A stretch of DNA of 64,000 nucleotides. Origin: Urophycis tenuis. Its lineage: Eukaryota > Chordata > Actinopteri > Gadiformes > Phycidae. The notes under the pieces were generated by a model. That model saw only the letters and a program-made list of their open reading frames with translations, searched no databases and had not been told where the DNA came from. This document shows positions 1 to 13,437 of this stretch, piece by piece; positions within the stretch are counted from its first letter, which is position 1; the number at the start of each line of letters is the position of its first letter. The position numbers and the translations under genes are program-made. The DNA lies in NCBI GenBank assembly GCA_036785325.1, contig JAXIVH010000044.1:324501-388500 (forward strand), in the 5' to 3' direction.

Positions 1-2304
1 AGATTGATCTTAATTGAAACGTTGAAGGTATGTTTTTAGCTGCTGGGTAGACTTCAGTCAACCTGAGGCAGTTTAGTCTGTGATCAACCAGACTGCTCGC
101 AGATGGGCTCATTTTAAGCGGGGAAATCTAAGCTTTCCAACGGCCTATGGCAATACTATATTGACTCATGGGTCGTTAAAATACTAAGCTAATTAATTTG
201 TGTTCTTCAAGGAAAGATTAATGTTAATTGAAACGTTGAAGGTATGTTTCTAGCTGGTGGGTAGACTTCAGTCAACCTGACGCAGTTTAGTCTGTGATCA
301 ACCAGACTGCTCGCGGATGGGCTCATTTTAAGCGGGGAAATCTAAGCTTTCCAACGGCGTATGGCAAGACTATATTGACTCATGGGTCGTTGAAATACTA
401 AGCTAATTAATTTGTGTTCTGTAAGGAAAGATTGATGTTAATTGAAACGTTGAAGGTATGTTTTTAGCTGCTGAGTAGACTTCAGTCAACCTGACGCAGT
501 TTAGTCTGTGATCAACCAGACTGCTCGCAGATGGGCTCATTTTAAGCGGGGAAATCTAAGCTTTCCAACGGCGTATGGCAAGACTATATTGACTCATGGG
601 TCGTTAAAATACTAAGCTAATTAATTTGTGTTCTTTAAGGAAAGATTAATGTTAATTGAAACGTTGAAGGTATGTTTTTAGCTGATGGGTAGACTTCAGT
701 CAACCTGACGCAGTTTTGTCTGTGATCAACCAGACTGCTCGCGGATGGGCTCATTTTAAGCGGGGAAATCTAAGCTTTCCAACGGCGTATGGCAAGACTA
801 TATTGAATCATGGGTCGTTGAAATACTAAGCTAATTAATTTGTGTTCTGTAAGGAAAGATTGATGTTAATTGAAACGTTGAAGGTATGTTTTTAGCTGCT
901 GGGTAGACTTCAGTCAAGCTGATGCAGTTTAGTCTGTGTTCAACCAGACTGCTCGCAGATGGGCTCATTTTAAGCGGGGAAATCTAAGCTTTCCAACGCC
1001 GTATGGCACGACTATATTGACTCATGGGTCGTTGAAATAGTAAGCTAATTAATTTGTGTTCTTTATTGAAAGATTGATCTTAACTGAAACGTTGAAGGTA
1101 TGTTTTTAGCTGCTGGGTAGACTTCAGTCAACCTGACGCAGTTTTGTCTGTGAGCAACCAAATTGCTCGGGAATGGGCTCATTTTAAGCGGGGAAATCTA
1201 AGCTTTCCAACTGCATATCGCAAGAATATATTCACCAAAGGGTCATTGAAATACTAAGCTAAATATTTTGTGTTCTGTAAGGAAAGATTGATGTTAATTG
1301 AAACGTTGAAGGTATGTTTTTAGCTGCTTGGTAGATTTCAGTCAACCTGACGCAGTTTAGTCTGTGATCAACCAGACTGCTCGCAGATGGGCTCATTTTA
1401 AGCGGGGAAATCTAAGCTTTCCAACGGCGTATGGCAAGACTATATTAACTCATGGGTCGTTGAAATAGTAAGCTAATTAATTTGTGTTCTTTATTGAAAG
1501 ATTGAGCTTAACTGAAACGTTGAAGGTATGTTTTTTAGCTGCTGGGTAGACTTCAGTCAACCTGACGCAGTTTTGTCTGTGAGCAACCAAATTGCTCAGG
1601 GATGGGCTCATTTTAAGCGGGGAAATCTAAGCTTTCCAACTGCATATGGCAAGAATATATTCACCAAAAGGTCATTGAAATACTAAGCTAAATATTTTGT
1701 GTTCTGTAAGGAAAGATTGATGTTAATTGAAACGTTGAAGGTATGTTTTTAGCTGCTTGGTAGATTTCAGTCAACCTGACGCAGTTTAGTCTGTGATCAA
1801 CCAGACTGCTCGCGGATGGGCTCATTTTAAGCGGGGAAATCTAAGCTTTCCAACGGCGTATGGCAAGACTATATTGACTCATGGGTCGTTGAAATACTAA
1901 GCTAATTAATTTGTGTTCTGTAAGGAAAGATTGATGTTAATTCAAACGTTGAAGGTATGCTTTTAGCTGCTGGGTAGACTTCAGTCAACCTGACGCAGTT
2001 TTGTCTGTGAGCAACCAGACTGCTCGTGGATGGGCTCATTTTAAGCGGGGAAATCTAAGCTTTCCAACGGCGTATGGCAAGACTACATTGACTCATGGGT
2101 CGTTGAAATACTAAGCTAATTAATTTGTGTTCTGTTAGGAAAGATTGATGTTAATTGAAACGTTGAAGGTATGTTTTTAGCTGCTGGGTAGACTTCAGTC
2201 AACCTGACGCAGTTTTGTCTGTGAGCAACCAGACTGCTCGCGGACGGGCTCATTTTAAGCGGGGAAATCTAAGCTTTCCAACGGCGTATGGCATGACTAT
2301 ATTT
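1..2304 (+). repeat. ~212-bp satellite array, block 1
   Basis: About 11 tandem monomers of 212-214 bp, measured between successive GGGCTCATTTTAAGC motifs (for example 106, 319 and 533). Each monomer holds one HindIII site (AAGCTT), a GGGCTCATTTTAAGCGGGG segment, and an AT-rich end with TAATTAATT. The array runs off the left edge. This block is more varied than block 2: several monomers start GATTAATG or GATCTTAA, and some carry TTTATTG in place of CTGTAAGG. No coding capacity is supported. Confidence 0.97.
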
Positions 2305-3153
2305 GCCCACGGGTCGTCGAAATAATAAGCTGATTCATGTGTGTTCTGTTGACTGTTGAAAGAAATTAGCACACAAGTAATACCAAGTCACCTTTATTTT
2401 CAGTGATAAACATTAATAAATAAACAGTATGGACATTGTATAAACAGTTGTATAAAAAGTGTAAACAGTATGAACAGTGTTCTTATAAAAGATATCAATA
2501 TCAATACTGATCACTTGTGTATTTTATATTTCCAGATTATTTGTTGATGAGCCAGAGCCTGTGACTCCCACCAACCGGCCTGTTCAGCCCACTGCGTTGT
2601 CGTCCTGCACCCGGCCGAAGCCTCCTGCGCCCACCGGCCTCCAGCCGAGGCCTCCTGCTGCGTCAGCCTGTGGCCTGCCCGCCCCCTGTGTCGGCAGCAC
2701 CCATTCCGCTGGTCCTCCCCGCACAGCCACAGGCCCCCTCCGCCCTGCATCCAGGGCCATCCTGCAGCTGTCTCTGCAGTCATCGTGTGTCAAAACCATT
2801 CAAACTTGTATATGGTAACATTTCAAAATGAAACCAGCATAAATGAGGACCTTGCAATAGGTTGTTTGTTACAGGACCCCCCTGGCATACAGCTGTATGT
2901 CTCTGTGAAGGTGGTTGTGAAGAACGGCATCCGGCTGAACAAGTACAAGTGCCGGCGAGGCAGCAACTCTCTCGAGGGGTTGCACGCCCACCTCGTTAAC
3001 GCCGTCCCTTCACAGCGATGTGGGATCATGCCGTTCCAAGTAAGTGATTAAAACACATACACATAAATATATATAAAGCTTTATTGCAGACCCATGTTCA
3101 TGCGGTATAATTTAAAAAGAAAAGTCTCAATGATGGCTTCAATGATACATTTT
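2305..3153 (+). pseudogene. Exon cassette 1 (exon A/B fragment embedded in satellite)
   Basis: A single-copy-like insert of about 850 bp between satellite blocks. Seen in order: a diverged monomer end (GCCCACGGGTCGTCG), an AT-rich intron-like part, an acceptor TTTCCAG at 2535, a Pro-rich exon-like piece A from 2536, then piece B at 2875-3039. Piece B encodes 55 residues from DPPGIQLYV to GIMPFQ and ends at a consensus donor CAA|GTAAGT. The frame runs open from about 2785 into B. This is the most diverged + strand copy: it reads CLLQ before B, has CTRPK where others have STRPK, and shows fewer CA units after the donor. It lacks exon C, so it cannot make a complete product. The family resembles uncharacterised fish proteins that I associate with DUF6729; that link is from memory. 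Confidence 0.75.
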
Positions 3154-3929
3154 GGGCTCATTTTAAGCGGGGAAATCTAAGCTTTCCAACGTCGTATGGC
3201 AAGACTATATTGACTCATGGGTCATTGAAATACTAAGCTAATTAATTTGTGTTCTTTATTGAAAGATTGATGTTAATTGAAACGTTGAAGGTATGTTTTT
3301 AGCTGCTGGGTAGACTTCAGTCAACCTGACGCAGTTTTGTCTGTGAGCAACCAGACTGCTCGCGGATGGGCTCATTTTAAGCGGGGAAATCTAAGCTTTC
3401 CAACGGCGTATGGCAAGACTATACTCACCAAAGGGTCGTTGAAATACTAAGCTAATTAATTTGTGTTCTGTAAGGAAAAATTGATGTTAATTGAAACGTT
3501 GAAGGTATGTTTTTAGCTGCTGGGCAGACTTCAGTCAACCTGACTTAGTTTTGTCTCTGAGCAACCAGACTGCTCGCGGATGGGCTCATTTTAAGCGGGG
3601 AAATCTAAGCTTTCCAACGGCGTATGGCAAGACTATATTCACCAAATGGTCGTTGAAATACTAAGCTAATTAATTTGTGTTCTGTAAGGAAAGATTGATG
3701 TTAATTGAAACGTTGAAGGTATGTTTTTAGCTGCTGGGTAGACTTCAGTCAACCTGACGCAGTTTTGTCTGTGAGCAACCAAATTGCTCGGGGATGGGCT
3801 CATTATAAGCGGGGAAATCTAAGCTTTCCAACGGCGTATGGCAAGACTATATTGACTCATGGGTCGTTGAAATACTAAGCTAATTAATTTGTGTTCTGTA
3901 AGGAAAGATTGATGTTAATTGAAATGTTG

Positions 3930-5690
3930 AAGGTATGCTTTTAGCTGCTGGGTAGACTTCAGTCAACCTGACGCAGTTTAGTCTGTGATCAACCAGACTG
4001 CTCGCGGATGGGCTCATTTTAAGCGGGGAAATCTAAGCTTTCCAACGGCGCATGGCAAGACTATATTCACCAAAGGGTCGTTGAAATACTAAGCTAATTA
4101 ATTTGTGTTCTGTAAGGAAAGATTGATCTTAATTGAAACGTTGAAGGTATGTTTTTAGCTGCTGGGTAGACTTCAGTCAACCTGACGCAGTTTTGTCTGT
4201 GAGCAATCAAATTGCTCGGGAATGGGCTTATTTTAAGCGGGGAAATCTAAGCTTTCCAACGGCATATGGCAAGACTATATTGACTCATGGGTCGTTGAAA
4301 TACTAAGCTAATTAATTTGTGTTCTGTAAGGAAAGATTGATGTTAATTGAAACGTTGAAGGTATGTTTTTAGCTGCTAGGTAGACTTCAGTCAACCTGAA
4401 GCAGTTTAGTCTGTGATCAACCAGACTGCTCGCGGATGGGCTCATTTTAAGCGGGGAAATCTAAGCTTTCCAACGGCGTATGGCAAGACTATATTGGGTC
4501 GTTGAAATACTAAGCTAATTAATTTGTGTTCTGTAAGGAAAGATTGATGTTAATTGAAACGTTGAAGGTATGCTTTTAGCTGCTGGGTAGACTTCAGTCA
4601 ACCTGACGCAGTTTAGTCTGTGATCAACCAGACTGCTCGCGGATGGGCTCATTTTAAGCGGGGAAATCTAAGCTTTCCAACGGCGTATGGCAAGACTATA
4701 TTCACCAAAGGGTCGTCAAAATACTAAGCTAATTAATTTGTGATCTGTAAGGAAAGATTGATGTTAATTGAAACGTTGCAGGTATGTTTTTAGCTGCTGG
4801 GCAGACTTCAGTCAACCTGACTTAGTTTTGTCTGTGAGCAACCAGACTGCTCGCGGATGGGCTCATTTTAAGCGGGGAAATCTAAGCTTTCCAACGGCGT
4901 ATGGCAAGACTATATTGACTCATGGGTCGTTGAAATACTAAGCTAATTTGTGTTCTGTAAGGAAAGATTGATGTTAATTGAAACGTTGAAGGTATGTTTT
5001 TAGCTGCTGGGTAGACTTCAGTCAACCTGACGCAGTTTTGTCTGTGAGCAACCAAATTGCTCGGGGATGGGCTCATTATAAGCGGGGAAATCTAAGCTTT
5101 CCAACGGCGTATGGCAAGACTATATTGATTCATGGGTCGTTGAAATACTAAGCTAATTAATTTGTGTTCTGTAAGGAAAGATTGATGTTAATTGAAACGT
5201 TGAAGGTATGCTTTTAGCTGCTGGGTAGACTTCAGTCAACCTGACGCAGTTTAGTCTGTGATCAACCAGACTGCTCGCGGATGGGCTCATTTTAAGCGGG
5301 GAAATCTAAGCTTTCCAACGGCGCATGGCAAGACTATATTCACCAAAGGGTCGTTGAAATACTAAGCTAATTAATTTGTGTTCTGTAAGGAAAGATTGAT
5401 CTTAATTGAAACGTTGAAGGTATGTTTTTAGCTGCTGGGTAGACTTCAGTCAACCTGACGCAGTTTTGTCTGTGAGCAATCAAATTGCTCGGGAATGGGC
5501 TTATTTTAAGCGGGGAAATCTAAGCTTTCCAACGGCATATGGCAAGACTATATTGACTCATGGGTCGTTGAAATACTAAGCTAATTAATTTGTGTTCTGT
5601 AAGGAAAGATTGATGTTAATTGAAACGTTGAAGGTATGTTTTTAGCTGCTAGGTAGACTTCAGTCAACCTGACGCAGTTTAGTCTGTGAT
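3930..5690 (+). repeat. Duplicated satellite block, copy I (partner 17508-19268)
   Basis: Rare variants in this stretch recur at a constant offset of 13578 bp. They are CTGAAGCAG (4397 and 17975), GGTCGTCAAAAT (4711 and 18289) and GATTCATGGG (5127 and 18705). The match ends where the neighbouring monomers differ (CCAAATTGCTCGTGG near 5695 against CCAGACTGCTCGCGG). The block limits are estimates from variant positions. Confidence 0.7.
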
Positions 5691-8600
5691 CAACCAAATT
5701 GCTCGTGGATGGGCTCATTATAAGCGGGGAAATCTAAGCTTTCCAACGGCGTATGGCAAGACTATATTGACTCATGAGTCGTTGAAATACTAAGCTAATT
5801 AATTTGTGTTCTGTAAGGAAAGATTGATGTTAATTGAAACGTTGAAGGTATGCTTTTAGCTGCTGGGTAGACTTCAGTCAACCTGACGCAGTTTAGTCTG
5901 TGATCAACCAGACTGCTCGTGGATGGGCTCATTTTAAGCGGGGAAATCTAAGCTTTCCAACGGCGCATGGCAAGACTATATTCACCAAAGGGTCGTTGAA
6001 ATACTAAGCTAATTAATTTGTGTTCTGTAAGGAAAGATTGATCTTAATTGAAACGTTGAAGGTATGTTTTTAGCTGCTGGGTAGACTTCAGTCAACCTGA
6101 CGCAGTTTTGTCTGTGAGCAATCAAATTGCTCGGGAATGGGCTTATTTTAAGCGGGGAAATCTAAGCTTTCCAACGGCATATGGCAAGACTATATTGACT
6201 CATGGGTCGTTGAAATACTAAGCTAATTAATTTGTGTTCTGTAAGGAAAGATTGATGTTAATTGAAACGTTGAAGGTATGTTTTTAGCTGCTAGGTAGAC
6301 TTCAGTCAACCTGACGCAGTTTAGTCTGTGATCAACCAGACTGCTCGCGGATGGGCTCATTTTAAGCGGGGAAATCTAAGCTTTCCAACGGCGTATGGCA
6401 AGACTATATTGGGTCGTTGAAATACTAAGCTAATTAATTTGTGTTCTGTAAGGAAAGATTGATGTTAATTGAAACGTTGAAGGTATGCTTTTAGCTGCTG
6501 GGTAGACTTCAGTCAACCTGACGCAGTTTTGTCTGTGAGCAACCAAATTGCTCGGGGATGGGCTCATTTTAAGCGGGGAAATCTAAGCTTTCCAACGGCG
6601 TATGGCAAGACTATATTCACCAAAGGGTCGTCGAAATACTAAGCTAATTAATTTGTGTTCTGTAAGGAAAGATTGATGTTAATTGAAACGTTGAAGGTAT
6701 GTTTTTAGCTGCTGGGCAGACTTCAGTCAACCTGACTTAGTTTTGTCTGTGAGCAACCAGACTGCTCGCGGATGGGCTCATTTTAAGCGGGGAAATCTAA
6801 GCTTTCCAACGGCGTATGGCAAGACTATATTGACTCATGGGTCGTTGAAATACTAAGCTAATTTGTGTTCTGTAAGGAAAGATTGATGTTAATTGAAACG
6901 TTGAAGGTATGTTTTTAGCTGCTGGGTAGACTTCAGTCAACCTGACGCAGTTTTGTCTGTGAGCAACCAAATTGCTCGGGGATGGGCTCATTATAAGCGG
7001 GGAAATCTAAGCTTTCCAACGGCGTATGGCAAGACTATATTGACTCATGAGTCGTTGAAATACTAAGCTAATTAATTTGTGTTCTGTAAGGAAAGATTGA
7101 TGTTAATTGAAACGTTGAAGGTATGCTTTTAGCTGCTGGGTAGACTTCAGTCAACCTGACGCAGTTTAGTCTGTGATCAACCAGACTGCTCGCGGATGGG
7201 CTCATTTTAAGCGGGGAAATCTAAGCTTTCCAACGGCGCATGGCAAGACTATATTCACCAAAGGGTCGTTGAAATACTAAGCTAATTAATTTGTGTTCTG
7301 TAAGGAAAGATTGATGTTAATTGAAACGTTGAAGGTATGTTTTTAGCTGCTAGGTAGACTTCAGTCAACCTGACGCAGTTTAGTCTGTGATCAACCAGAC
7401 TGCTCGCGGATGGGCTCATTTTAAGCGGGGAAATCTAAGCTTTCCAACGGCGTATGGCAAGACTATATTGGGTCGTTGAAATACTAAGCTTATTAATTTG
7501 TGTTCTGTAAGGAAAGATTGATGTTAATTGAAACGTTGAAGGTATGCTTTTAGCTGCTGGGTAGACTTCAGTCAACCTGACGCAGTTTAGTCTGTGATCA
7601 ACCAGACTGCTCGCGGATGGGCTCATTTTAAGCGGGGAAATCTAAGCTTTCCAACGGCGTATGGCAAGACTATATTCAACAAAGGGTCGTCGAAATACTA
7701 AGCTAATTAATTTGTGTTCTGTAAGGAAAGATTGATGTTAATTGAAACGTTGAAGGTATGTTTTTAGCTGCTGGGCAGACTTCAGTCAACCTGACTTAGT
7801 TTTGTCTGTGAGCAACCAGACTGCTCGCGGATGGGCTCATTTTAAGCGGGGAAATCTAAGCTTTCCAACGGCGTATGGCAAGACTATATTGACTCATGGG
7901 TCGTTGAAATACTAAGCTAATTTGTGTTCTGTAAGGAAAGATTGATGTTAATTGAAACGTTGAAGGTATGCTTTTAGCTGCTGGGTAGACTTCAGTCAAC
8001 CTGACGCAGTTTTGTCTGTGAGCAACCAAATTGCTCGGGGATGGGCTCATTATAAGCGGGGAAATCTAAGCTTTCCAACGGCGTATGGCAAGACTATATT
8101 GACTCATGAGTCGTTGAAATACTAAGCTAATTAATTTGTGTTCTGTAAGGAAAGATTGATGTTAATTGAAACGTTGAAGGTATGCTTTTAGCTGCTGGGT
8201 AGACTTCAGTCAACCTGACGCAGTTTAGTCTGTGATCAACCAGACTGCTCGCGGATGGGCTCATTTTAAGCGGGGAAATCTAAGCTTTCCAACGGCGCAT
8301 GGCAAGACTATATTCACCAAAGGGTCGTTGAAATACTAAGCTAATTAATTTGTGTTCTGTAAGGAAAGATTGATCTTAATTGAAACGTTGAAGGTATGCT
8401 TTTAGCTGCTGGGTAGACTTCAGTCAACCTGACGCAGTTTAGTCTGTGATCAACCAGACTGCTCGCGGATGGGCTCATTTTAAGCGGGGAAATCTAAGCT
8501 TTCCAACGGCGCATGGCAAGACTATATTCACCAAAGGGTCGTTGAAATACTAAGCTAATTAATTTGTGTTCTGTAAGTAAAGATTGATCTTAATTGAAAC

Positions 8601-11389
8601 GTTGAAGGTATGTTTTTAGCTGCTGGGTAGACTTCAGTCAACCTGACGCAGTTTTGTCTGTGAGCAATCAAATTGCTCGGGAATGGGCTTATTTTAAGCG
8701 GGGAAATCTAAGCTTTCCAACGGCGTATGGCAAGACTATATTGACTCATGGGTCGTTGAAATACTAAGCTAATTTGTGTTCTGTAAGGAAAGATTGATGT
8801 TAATTGAAACGTTGAAGGTATGCTTTTAGCTGCTGGGTAGACTTCAGTCAACCTGACGCAGTTTTGTCTGTGAGCAACCAAATTGCTCGGGGATGGGCTC
8901 ATTTTAAGCGGGGAAATCTAAGCTTTCCAAAGGCGTATGGCAAGACTATATTCACCAAAGGGTCGTCGAAATACTAAGCTAATTAATTTGTGTTCTGTAA
9001 GGAAAGATTGATGTTAATTGAAACGTTGAAGGTATGTTTTTAGCTGCTGGGCAGACTTCAGTTAACCTGACTTAGTTTTGTCTGTGAGCAACCAGACTGC
9101 TCGCGGATGGGCTCATTTTAAGCGGGGAAATCTAAGCTTTCCAACGGCGTATGGCAAGACTATATTGACTCATGGGTCGTTGAAATACTAAGCTAATTTG
9201 TGTTCTGTAAGGAAAGATTGATGTTAATTGAAACGTTGAAGGTATGTTTTTAGCTGCTGGGTAGACTTCAGTCAACCTGACGCAGTTTTGTCTGTGAGCA
9301 ACCAAATTGCTCGGGGATGGGCTCATTATAAGCGGGGAAATCTAAGCTTTCCAACGGCGTATGGCAAGACTATATTGACTCATGAGTCGTTGAAATACTA
9401 AGCTAATTAATTTGAGTTCTGTAAGGAAAGATTGATGTTAATTGAAACGTTGAAGGTATGCTTTTAGCTGCTGGGTAGACTTCAGTCAACCTGACGCAGT
9501 TTAGTCTGTGATCAACCAGACTGCTCGCGGATGGGCTCATTTTAAGCGGGGAAATCTAAGCTTTCCAACGGCGCATGGCAAGACTATATTCACCAAAGGG
9601 TCGTTGAAATACTAAGCTAATTAATTTGTGTTCTGTAAGGAAAGATTGATCTTAATTGAAACGTTGAAGGTATGTTTTTAGCTGCTGGGTAGACTTCAGT
9701 CAACCTGACGCAGTTTTGTCTGTGAGCAATCAAATTGCTCGGGAATGGGCTTATTTTAAGCGGGGAAATCTAAGCTTTCCAACGGCATATGGCAAGACTA
9801 TATTGACTCATGGGTAGTTGAAATACTAAGCTAATTAATTTGTGTTCTGTAAGGAAAGATTGATGTTAATTGAAACGTTGAAGGTATGTTTTTAGCTGCT
9901 AGGTAGACTTCAGTCAACCTGACGCAGTTTAGTCTGTGATCAACCAGACTGCTCGCGGATGGGCTCATTTTAAGCGGGGAAATCTAATCTTTCCAACGGC
10001 GTATGGCAAGACTATATTGGGTCGTTGAAATTCTAAGCTAATTAATTTGTGTTCTGTAAGGAAAGATTGATGTTAATTGAAACGTTGAAGGTATGCTTTT
10101 AGCTGCTGGGTAGACTTCAGTCAACCTGACGCAGTTTTGTCTGTGAGCAACCAAATTGCTCGGGGATGGGCTCATTTTAAGCGGGGAAATCTAAGCTTTC
10201 CAACGGCGTATGGCAAGACTATATTCACCAAAGGGTAGTCGAAATACTAAGCTAATTAATTTGTGTTCTGTAAGGAAAGATTGATGTTAATTGAAACGTT
10301 GAAGGTATGTTTTTAGCTGCTGGGCAGACTTCAGTCAACCTGACTTAGTTTTGTCTGTGAGCAACCAGACTGCTCGCGGATGGGCTCATTTTAAGCGGGG
10401 AAATCTAAGCTTTCCAACGGCGTATGGCAAGACTATATTGACTCATGGGTCGTTGAAATACTAAGCTAATTTGTGTTCTGTAAGGAAAGATTGATGTTAA
10501 TTGAAACGTTGAAGGTATGTTTTTAGCTGCTGGGTAGACTTCAGTCAACCTGACGCAGTTTTGTCTGTGAGCAACTAAATTGCTCGGGGATGGGCTCATT
10601 ATAAGCGGGGAAATCTAAGCTTTCCAACGGCGTATGGCAAGACTATATTGACTCATGAGTCGTTGAAATACTAAGCTAATTAATTTGTGTTCTGTAAGGA
10701 AAGATTGATGTTAATTGAAACGTTGAAGGTATGCTTTTAGCTGCTGGGTAGACTTCAGTCAACCTGACGCAGTTTAGTCTGTGATCAACCAGACTGCTCG
10801 CGGATGGGCTCATTTTAAGCGGGGAAATCTAAGCTTTCCAACGGCGCATGGCAAGACTATATTCACCAAAGGGTCGTTGAAATACTAAGCTAATTAATTT
10901 GTGTTCTGTAAGGAAAGATTGATCTTAATTGAAACGTTGAAGGTATGTTTTTAGCTGCTGGGTAGACTTCAGTCAACCTGACGCAGTTTTGTCTGTGAGC
11001 AATCAAATTGCTCGGGAATGGGCTTATTTTAAGCGGGGAAATCTAAGTTTTCCAACGGCATATGGCAAGACTATATTGACTCAGGGGTCGTTGAAATACT
11101 AAGCTAATTAATTTGTGTTCTGTAAGGAAAGATTGATGTTAATTGAAACGTTGAAGGTATGTTTTTAGCTGCTAGGTAGACTTCAGTCAACCTGACACAG
11201 TTTAGTCTGTGATCAACCAGACTGCTCGCGGATGGGCTCATTTTAAGCGGGGAAATCTAAGTTTTCCAACGGCATATGGCAAGACTATATTGACTCAGGG
11301 GTCGTTGAAATACTAAGCTAATTAATTTGTGTTCTGTAAGGAAAGATTGATGTTAATTGAAACGTTGAAGGTATGCTTTTAGCTGCTGG

Positions 11390-13437
11390 GTAGACTTCAG
11401 TTAACCTGACGCAGTTTAGTCTGTGATCAACCAGACTGCTCGCGGATGGGCTCATTTTAAGCGGGGAAATCTAAGCTTTCCAACGGCGTATGGCAAGACT
11501 ATATTCACCAAAGGGTCATCGAAATACTAAGCTAATTAATTTGTGTTCTGTAAGGAAAGATTGATGTTAATTGAAACGTTGAAGGTATGTTTTTAGCTGC
11601 TGGGCAGACTTCAGTCAACCTGACTTAGTTTTGTCTGTGAGCAACCAGACTGCTCGCGGATGGGCTCATTTTAAGCGGGGAAATCTAAGCTTTCCAACGG
11701 CGTATGGCAAGACTATATTGACTCATGGGTCGTTGAAATACTAAGCTAATTTGTGTTCTGTAAGGAAAGATTGATGTTAATTGAAACGTTGAAGGTATGC
11801 TTTTAGCTGCTGGGTAGACTTCAGTCAACCTGACGCAGTTTTGTCTGTGAGCAACCAAATTGCTCGGGGATGGGCTCATTATAAGCGGGGAAATCTAAGC
11901 TTTCCAACGGCGTATGGCAAGACTATATTCACCAAAGGGTCGTTGAAATACTAAGCTAATTAATTTGTGTTCTGTACGGAAATATTGATGTTAATTGAAA
12001 CGTTGAAGGTATGTTTTTAGCTGCTGGGTAGACTTCAGTCAACCTGACGCAGTTTTGTCTGTGAGCAACCAAATTGCTCAGGGATGGGCTCATTATAAGC
12101 GGGGAAATCTAAGCTTTCCAATGGCAAGACTATATTGACTCATGGGTCGTTGAAATACTAAGCTAATTAATTTGTGTTCTGTAAGGAAAGATTGATGTTA
12201 ATTGAAACGTTGAAGGTATGCTTTTAGCTGCTGGGTAGACTTCAGTCAACCTGACGCAGTTTAGTCTGTAATCAACCAGACTGCTCGCGGATGGGCTCAT
12301 TTTAAGCGGGGAAATCTAAGCTTTCCAACGGCGTATGGCAAGACTATATTCACCAAAGGGTCGTCGAAATACTAAGCTAATTAATTTGTGTTCTGTAAGG
12401 AAAGATTGATGTTAATTGAAACGTTGAAGGTATGTTTTTAGCTGCTGGGCAGACTTCAGTCAACCTGACTTAGTTTTGTCTGTGAGCAACCAGACTGCTC
12501 GCGGATGGGCTCATTTTAAGCGGGGAAATCTAAGCTTTCCAACAGCGTATGGCAAGACTATATTGACTCATGGGTCGTTGAAATACTAAGCTAATTTGTG
12601 TTCTGTAAGGAAAGATTGATGTTAATTGAAACGTTGAAGGTATGCTTTTAGCTGCTGGGTAGACTTCAGTCAACCTGACGCAGTTTTGTCTGTGAGCAAC
12701 CAAATTGCTCGGGGATGGGCTCATTATAAGCGGGGAAATCTAAGCTTTCCAACGGCGTATGGCAAGACTATATTCACCAAAGGGTCGTTGAAATACTAAG
12801 CTAATTAATTTGTGTTCTGTACGGAAATATTGATGTTAATTGAAACGTTGAAGGTATGTTTTTAGCTGCTGGGTAGACTTCAGTCAACCGGACGCAGTTT
12901 TGTCTGTGAGCAACCAAATTGCTCAGGGATGGGCTCATTATAAGCGGGGAAATCTAAGCTTTCCAATGGCAAGACTATATTGACTCATGGGTCGTTGAAA
13001 TACTAAGCTAATTAATTTGTGTTCTGTAAGGAAAGATTGATGTTAATTGAAACGTTGAAGGTATGCTTTTAGCTGCTGGGTAGACTTCAGTCAACCTGAC
13101 GCAGTTTAGTCTGTGATCAACCAGACTGCTCGCGGATGGGCTCATTTTAAGCGGGGAAATCTAAGCTTTCCAACGGCGTATGGCAAGACTATATTCACCA
13201 AAGGGTCGTCGAAATACTAAGCTAATTAATTTGTGTTCTGTAAGGAAAGATTGATGTTAATTGAAACGTTGAAGGTATGTTTTTAGCTGCTGGGCAGACT
13301 TCAGTCAACCTGACTTAGTTTTGTCTGTGAGCAACCAGACTGCTCGCGGATGGGCTCATTTTAAGCGGGGAAATCTAAGCTTTCCAACGGCGTATGGCAA
13401 GACTATATTGACTCATGGGTCGTTGAAATACTAAGCT
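11390..13437 (+). repeat. Duplicated satellite block, copy I (partner 14770-16817)
   Basis: Rare variants recur at a constant offset of 3380 bp: CAGTTAACCTG (11399 and 14779), TCTGTAATCAACC (12265 and 15645), CCAACAGCG (12539 and 15919). The right limit is the TTAA-less monomer at 13437, whose counterpart at 16817 has TTAA. The block is therefore a long-range duplication inside the array and not just the six-monomer periodicity. Confidence 0.7.
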
